9,870 nt of DNA, taken from Hydrogenothermaceae bacterium. GTDB lineage: Bacteria > Aquificota > Aquificia > Aquificales > Hydrogenothermaceae. The stretch is from assembly GCA_015490675.1 (NCBI GenBank), contig WFXI01000240.1, positions 1 to 9,870 on the forward strand, read 5' to 3'. The position numbers and the translations under genes were made by a program. Within the stretch, counting starts at the first letter, position 1; each line of letters begins with the position of its first letter. Positions 6,462 through 9,870 of this stretch are shown here, piece by piece. Below the pieces are notes generated by a model that had not been told where the DNA came from, searched no databases, and saw only the letters and a list, made by a program, of their open reading frames with translations.

Positions 6462-8357
6462 ATGAAAAAGTTAGGTTTTTTTATCATTTCATCTTTGTTT
6501 TTAATTAATTGGAACTTGTTTGCTAAAGATAATTTTGATAAAGCTTTACAGGCATTTAATCAAAAAAACTATAGCTTAGCTGTGAAACTATTTGAAGAAG
6601 ATTGTAAAAAGGATGTAGCTAAGTCATGTTTTGCATTGGGAGTTATATATGAAAAAGGATATGGAGTAGAAAAAGATTATAAAAAAGCAGTTAAATATTA
6701 CTATAAAGCCTGTAATCTTAGAGATGGAAGTAGTTGTAATAGTTTAGGACTTTTCTATGTATATGGAAAAGGGGTAGAGAAGGACTACAAAAAAGCAGCT
6801 AAATATTACGAGAAAGCCTGCAATCTTGGTAATAAAGAAGGTTGTTTTAATTTAGGGTTTATGTATTATAAAGGGGAAGGAGTAGAGAAAGATTACAAGA
6901 AGGCAGCTAAATATTTTGAAAAAGCTTGTAATCTTAGAAATGGAAGTGGTTGTTTTAATTTAGGATTTATGTATAAAAAAGGATACGGAGTAGAAAAAGA
7001 TTATAAAAAGGCAATTAAATATTACGAGAAAGCCTGCAATCTTGATAATGGAGGTGGTTGTAATAATTTAGGGCTTATGTATGAAAAAGGAAAAGAAGTA
7101 GAAAAGGATTATAAAAAGGCAATTAAATATTATGAGAAAGCTTGTAACCTTAATGATGGTAGTGGTTGCAGTAATTTAGGTTTTATGTATGAAAAAGGAT
7201 ATGGTGTAGAAAAAGATTATAAAAAGGCAATTAAATATTATGAGAAAGCTTGTAACCTTAATAATGGAATTGGTTGTTTTAATTTAGGAGCTATGTATAG
7301 TAAAGGATATGGAGTAAAGAAAGATTATAAAAAATCGGCTAAGTATTATGAAAAGGCTTGTAAACTTAATGATGAAGTTAGTTGTTTTAATTTAGGACTT
7401 ATGTATGAAGAAGGAAAAGGAGTAGAGAAAGATTATGAAAAGGCAGTTAAACACTACGAAAAAGCTTGTAATCTTAATGATGGTATTGGTTGTAATAGTT
7501 TAGGTTTTATGTATGAAAAGGGATATGGAGTAGAAAAAGATTATCAAAAGGCAATTAAATATTATGAAAAAGCTTGTAATCTTAATGATGATATTGGTTG
7601 TAAAAATTTAGGACTTATGTATGTAAGAGGAAAAGGGGTAGATGAAGATTATAAAAAAGCAGCTGAATATTTCGAAAAAGCTTGCTATCTTAATAATGGG
7701 ACTGGTTGTCATAATTTAGGGGTTATGTATGAAGTAGGAGAAGGAGTAGAAAAAAATTACCAAATGGCAGCTAAGTATTATGAGAAAGCCTGTAATCTTA
7801 ATGATGGAGATGGTTGTAAGAAGTATGAGAGATTGAAAAATTTAGAAAATATACCTAAACCTTTTGGTTTAATTTTAGGTTCTACAACGGTAAATGAATT
7901 TTTATCTGTAGCAAAGAAGAAAGGTTGGGTAATAACAAAAAAAGGTTATAGAATTATAAAGGATGATATTTCGAATCCCAATGTTTATGGATATTTTGTG
8001 GAAAACATAAAATTAAAAAATTTATCTAATGCTAAATTCTGGTTTTATAAAGGTCGCCTTATGGAAATTACCTATATACTCTATGAGGATATGGGTAAAA
8101 ATACTTTTAAGTCTTACTATGATAAATTAAAAGCTAAATACGGAAATCCTGTTAAGTATATAGAACCTTATTTGGCAGAGGGTTATGCAGAGTGGGATTT
8201 TGGAAACATAAAAATTAAATTAAGAGTTCCTTGGGTATCAAGATACACCTATTTAACATATGAAGAAGAAAATCTAGTAAAAGAGGCTGATAGAGATGAT
8301 GAAAAATATTACCAATCAGTTATCCAAAAAACATCGAAAGATATAGAAGGTCTATAA
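6462..8357 (+). CDS. Secreted Sel1-like repeat protein with 12 Cys-x7-Cys pairs (Hcp-like) and an unassigned C-terminal domain
   Basis: This 631-aa protein starts with a signal peptide (1-21, MKKLGFFIISSLFLINWNLFA) and is predicted to be periplasmic or released. Residues 48-452 are Sel1-like (TPR-like) repeats with a 36-residue period. The consensus is LGxMYExGxGVEKDYKKAxK, then YYEKACNLNDGxGCxN. Each helix-turn-helix carries a Cys pair eight residues apart, 12 pairs in all (Cys48/Cys56 through Cys444/Cys452), as in Helicobacter cysteine-rich Hcp proteins, where the pairs form disulfides that staple each repeat. Residues about 465-600 form a separate mixed alpha/beta domain beginning PKPFGLILGSTTVNEFL and containing FWFYKGRLMEITYILY and KLKAKYGNP. 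I cannot assign it to a family. Sel1 proteins usually scaffold protein contacts; the partner here is unknown. A strong Shine-Dalgarno (GGGGGA at 6448-6453; also AGGAG abutting the ATG) supports the start. Confidence 0.9.
   Translation: MKKLGFFIISSLFLINWNLFAKDNFDKALQAFNQKNYSLAVKLFEEDCKKDVAKSCFALGVIYEKGYGVEKDYKKAVKYYYKACNLRDGSSCNSLGLFYVYGKGVEKDYKKAAKYYEKACNLGNKEGCFNLGFMYYKGEGVEKDYKKAAKYFEKACNLRNGSGCFNLGFMYKKGYGVEKDYKKAIKYYEKACNLDNGGGCNNLGLMYEKGKEVEKDYKKAIKYYEKACNLNDGSGCSNLGFMYEKGYGVEKDYKKAIKYYEKACNLNNGIGCFNLGAMYSKGYGVKKDYKKSAKYYEKACKLNDEVSCFNLGLMYEEGKGVEKDYEKAVKHYEKACNLNDGIGCNSLGFMYEKGYGVEKDYQKAIKYYEKACNLNDDIGCKNLGLMYVRGKGVDEDYKKAAEYFEKACYLNNGTGCHNLGVMYEVGEGVEKNYQMAAKYYEKACNLNDGDGCKKYERLKNLENIPKPFGLILGSTTVNEFLSVAKKKGWVITKKGYRIIKDDISNPNVYGYFVENIKLKNLSNAKFWFYKGRLMEITYILYEDMGKNTFKSYYDKLKAKYGNPVKYIEPYLAEGYAEWDFGNIKIKLRVPWVSRYTYLTYEEENLVKEADRDDEKYYQSVIQKTSKDIEGL
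6603..7817 (+). repeat. Tandem 108-bp coding repeats (Sel1 repeats)
   Basis: About eleven 108-bp units lie in tandem within the Sel1 gene. Some neighbours are nearly identical in DNA: the stretch for DYKKAIKYYEKACNLN is the same base for base in the units around 7108-7152 and 7216-7260. This points to recent unit duplication or gene conversion, and to copy number that could vary between strains. Confidence 0.85.
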
Positions 8358-8382
8358 GTTTAAAATGCTAAGAGCTAAGTAG

Positions 8383-9156
8383 ATGGCAGAATTTGACAAA
8401 ACTTTAAGAGATTTAATCCAGAACATACCTCAAAAGTTTGTAAGCATTTTAACAGGAAAGAAAGGCACAAAAATACTTGATAACACTTTTCCATCCACAA
8501 AAGAAAGAGTAGCCGATTTAGTCTTACAATTAGAAGATGGTTCTATTTTTCATCTGGAGCTTCAAACACAAAACGATAAAAATATGCCCTTTAGAATGCT
8601 TGAGTATTATTTACTATTGAAACAAAGATATCCAAATAAACCTATTAAACAAATGGTTTTATATGTAGGAGATGGAAAACCCAATATGCCAAATTTTTTA
8701 GAAACAGATAAGTTAAAATTTAGCTATGAGCTAAAGGATATAAAAGAGATAGAATGTAAGGAACTTTTAGAAAGTGATAATTTAGAAGATAAAATACTTG
8801 CTGTTTTGTGCAAAGTTAAAGATTTTGAAAAATACATATTTTCACTTATTGAAGAACTTTTAAAGCTACCAGAAAAACCGAGGGCTGATAATATTAGAAA
8901 ATTATTGATAGCATTAAATTACAGACCTAAATTAAAGGAAAGGTTGACATCTATTTGGGAGGAAAAAGGTATGCCATTGACAATAACAGAGGAAATGATT
9001 AGAAACGACCCTTTTTTCAAAAAAGCTAAAAAAGAAGATATTTTAAATTTATACAAAGAGCTAAATTTAGAACCTGAAAAAATAGCTAAAGTTTTAAAAG
9101 TTTCTGTGGATTTTGTTGAAAAAGTAATTAAAGAAAATAAAAAACTTAAATATTAA
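8383..9156 (+). CDS. Rpn-family PD-(D/E)XK nuclease / putative transposase-like protein
   Basis: This 257-aa protein resembles the Rpn (recombination-promoting nuclease, PDDEXK_2) family. Near the N-terminus, RVADLVLQLEDGSIFHLELQTQ (given here in two parts by its key residues) carries Asp45 and the Glu59-x-Gln61 motif typical of this nuclease fold. The stretch MPFRMLEYYLLLKQRYPNK follows, as in other members. The middle (about 130-190) is helical. The last 61 residues (197-257) form an acidic/basic helical segment with a helix-turn-helix-like look (LEPEKIAKVLKVSVDFVEKVI). E. coli Rpn proteins are DNA endonucleases with toxic and antiphage activity, held in check by a short C-terminal protein made from the same gene. 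The catalytic residues seen suggest an active nuclease. The start is ATG at 8383, 25 nt past the Sel1 stop, with a weak ribosome site and a five-codon mini-ORF (8365-8382) abutting it. Confidence 0.85.
   Translation: MAEFDKTLRDLIQNIPQKFVSILTGKKGTKILDNTFPSTKERVADLVLQLEDGSIFHLELQTQNDKNMPFRMLEYYLLLKQRYPNKPIKQMVLYVGDGKPNMPNFLETDKLKFSYELKDIKEIECKELLESDNLEDKILAVLCKVKDFEKYIFSLIEELLKLPEKPRADNIRKLLIALNYRPKLKERLTSIWEEKGMPLTITEEMIRNDPFFKKAKKEDILNLYKELNLEPEKIAKVLKVSVDFVEKVIKENKKLKY
8957..8973 (+). promoter_or_regulatory. Internal Shine-Dalgarno and ATG inside the Rpn gene
   Basis: GGGAGG at 8957-8962 lies 8 nt before an in-frame ATG at 8971. This is the best ribosome site in this part of the window, clearly better than the one at the gene's own start, and it directs translation of the C-terminal 61 codons. 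Confidence 0.6.
8971..9156 (+). CDS. Nested short Rpn product (RpnS-like intragenic antitoxin), predicted
   Basis: Translation from ATG 8971 gives 61 residues identical to positions 197-257 of the Rpn protein (MPLTITEEMIRNDPFFKK onward). In E. coli, Rpn genes make a long toxic nuclease and, from an internal start, a short C-terminal protein that blocks it. Here the internal Shine-Dalgarno is strong and correctly spaced. The same 61-residue unit, beginning at the same Met, also exists as a separate downstream ORF, which independently marks this Met as a real start. The short product holds the helix-turn-helix-like part and none of the nuclease residues. I infer an antitoxin/regulator role; expression is not shown by sequence alone. 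Confidence 0.6.
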   Translation: MPLTITEEMIRNDPFFKKAKKEDILNLYKELNLEPEKIAKVLKVSVDFVEKVIKENKKLKY

Positions 9157-9165
9157 GAAAGAAAT

Positions 9166-9351
9166 ATGCCATTGACAATAACAGAAGAAATGATAAGAAA
9201 TGACCCTTTTTTCAAAAAGGCTAAAAAGGAAGATATTAAAAAACTTTACCAAAAGTTAAAACTAGGTCCACAGCAAATAGCTGAAGTTTTAGATGTACCA
9301 ATAGAATTTGTAGAAAAAGTAATAAAGGAAACTAATTCAGAGAAAGAATAA
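9166..9351 (+). CDS. Free-standing duplicate of the Rpn C-terminal unit (candidate second antitoxin)
   Basis: This 61-aa ORF is a copy of Rpn residues 197-257, about 43 of 61 residues identical, with the first 24 identical. It keeps the helix-turn-helix-like region (LGPQQIAEVLDVPIEFVEKVI) and lacks any nuclease domain. It starts 9 nt after the Rpn stop, in the same frame, with only a weak A/G-rich site upstream, so it probably relies on reinitiation. All DNA differences in the first 24 codons are silent, which argues that the protein is under selection rather than decaying. Possible roles are an extra dose of antitoxin, an antitoxin for a related Rpn elsewhere, or, less likely, a remnant of a longer Rpn protein cut by a new stop codon. 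Confidence 0.7.
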   Translation: MPLTITEEMIRNDPFFKKAKKEDIKKLYQKLKLGPQQIAEVLDVPIEFVEKVIKETNSEKE

Positions 9352-9370
9352 AAAAAATAGTTTTTATCAA

Positions 9371-9870
9371 ATGCCAAAAACATACGCATATATCAGAGTA
9401 TCAACAGACAAACAAGATTTAGAGAATCAAAAATATGCAATACTACAATTTGCAAACGATAAAAAACTAGGAAATGTAGAGTTTATTGAAGAGTCTGTAA
9501 GTGGTCGTATATCCTGGAAAAACAGAAAACTAAAAGACCTTATTGATAATCTACAATCAGGAGATAACCTAATTGTTGCAGAACTATCCAGACTAGGCAG
9601 GTCTATGCTAGAGATAATGGAGCTTCTATCAATCCTTTTAAGGAAAGGTGTAAATGTTTATGTGGTAAAGGGTAATTATGAGTTAAAAGATGATATACAA
9701 AGTAAAGTCCTTACCTTTGCTTTTAGTCTTGCATCAGAAATAGAAAGAGAATTAATCAGCCAAAGAACAAAAGAAGCTCTAGCAAAAAGAAAAGCAGAAG
9801 GTAAAAAACTTGGCAGACCTAAAGGGTCCTACAGCTCCAAACTTGATAATAAAAAAGAGTATATAAAGGA
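9371..9870 (+). CDS. Serine site-specific recombinase (resolvase/invertase family), 3' end beyond window
   Basis: An open frame from ATG 9371 runs to the right edge (166 full codons) without a stop. The N-terminal catalytic domain is clear. YIRVST (7-12) carries the nucleophile Ser11, Asp65 lies in GDNLIVAELSRLGRS, and Arg74 and Arg77 complete the active site. The long E helix follows with FSLASEIERELISQRT (118-133). LGRPKGS (148-153) marks the start of the small C-terminal helix-turn-helix DNA-binding domain, so this is the small resolvase/invertase type (about 190-210 aa) and not a large serine integrase. No good Shine-Dalgarno precedes the ATG. It could be a transposon resolvase, an invertase, or a stand-alone recombinase; the flanking DNA that would show target sites is outside the window. 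Confidence 0.9.
   Translation, partial: MPKTYAYIRVSTDKQDLENQKYAILQFANDKKLGNVEFIEESVSGRISWKNRKLKDLIDNLQSGDNLIVAELSRLGRSMLEIMELLSILLRKGVNVYVVKGNYELKDDIQSKVLTFAFSLASEIERELISQRTKEALAKRKAEGKKLGRPKGSYSSKLDNKKEYIK

Larger units (their letters stand above)
8971..9351 (+). repeat. Tandem duplication of the Rpn C-terminal coding unit
   Basis: Two 186-bp units, 8971-9156 and 9166-9351, begin 195 bp apart and are in the same frame, separated only by the TAA at 9154-9156 plus nine bases. The first 72 bp differ at five positions, all third-position synonymous changes. The rest is more diverged (19 of 37 residues identical by my count). Confidence 0.9.

Noticed and set aside
6603..7817. CRISPR-like regular repeats
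   Set aside because: The 108-bp period is wholly coding and matches 36-residue Sel1 repeats; there are no spacers.
8365..8382. Five-codon ORF (MLRAK, stop) abutting the Rpn start
   Set aside because: TAG directly precedes ATG, which could allow coupling, but it has no good ribosome site and is short enough to be chance.
8944..8973. TTGACA inside the Rpn gene as a promoter for the short form
   Set aside because: No acceptable -10 box lies 16-19 bp downstream; the internal Shine-Dalgarno is the better explanation for a short product.
9348..9367. ATAAAAA / TTTTTAT inverted repeat between the short Rpn duplicate and the recombinase gene
   Set aside because: Only A/T pairs in a 7-bp stem, too unstable to call a terminator in this AT-rich DNA.

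Overview
The DNA is strongly AT-rich (roughly 25-30% GC outside the first 150 bases), with heavy use of ATA for Ile, AGA for Arg and AAA for Lys. The genes are Gram-negative in type: an outer-membrane TolC-like protein, an HlyD adaptor and a periplasmic Sel1 protein. This combination suggests a low-GC Aquificota (Sulfurihydrogenibium/Persephonella type) or a low-GC Campylobacterota. The assignment rests on style and gene content and is not proven. All genes seen are on the + strand. I saw no rRNA, tRNA or CRISPR.

Region 1 (1-5081) is a tightly overlapping type I secretion operon. It holds the 3' end of an RTX calcium-binding protein gene (the likely cargo), then a TolC-like outer-membrane channel, an HlyB-type ABC transporter with a degenerate C39-like domain, and an HlyD-type membrane fusion protein. 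The stop of each gene lies inside the start of the next (overlaps of 13, 26 and 4 nt). Cargo and all three layers of the exporter are therefore probably made from one mRNA, whose promoter lies upstream of the window.

Region 2 (5082-6190) is a two-gene cassette. A 106-aa basic, coiled-coil protein with no family I can name overlaps by 14 nt a 217-aa nucleotidyltransferase-fold protein resembling the GSU2403/NTP_transf_8 family. The layout resembles a toxin-antitoxin pair. Its promoter region holds an 11-bp perfect inverted repeat and helically phased TACACTA boxes. These run onto the start codon, so the mRNA may be nearly leaderless and autoregulated.

Region 3 (6191-8357) holds a 271-bp intergenic region and a secreted 631-aa Sel1-repeat protein. 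The protein has 12 regularly spaced Cys-x7-Cys pairs, like Helicobacter Hcp proteins, and an unassigned C-terminal domain.

Region 4 (8383-9870) is a candidate defence/mobility segment. An Rpn-family PD-(D/E)XK nuclease contains a well-formed internal Shine-Dalgarno/ATG that would make a 61-aa C-terminal protein, as in the RpnL/RpnS nested toxin-antitoxin genes. It is followed at once by a second, free-standing 61-aa ORF that duplicates that same C-terminal segment. A serine recombinase gene then runs off the right edge. The Rpn gene with nested and free-standing antitoxin copies is the most interesting observation; the nucleotidyltransferase cassette is second.
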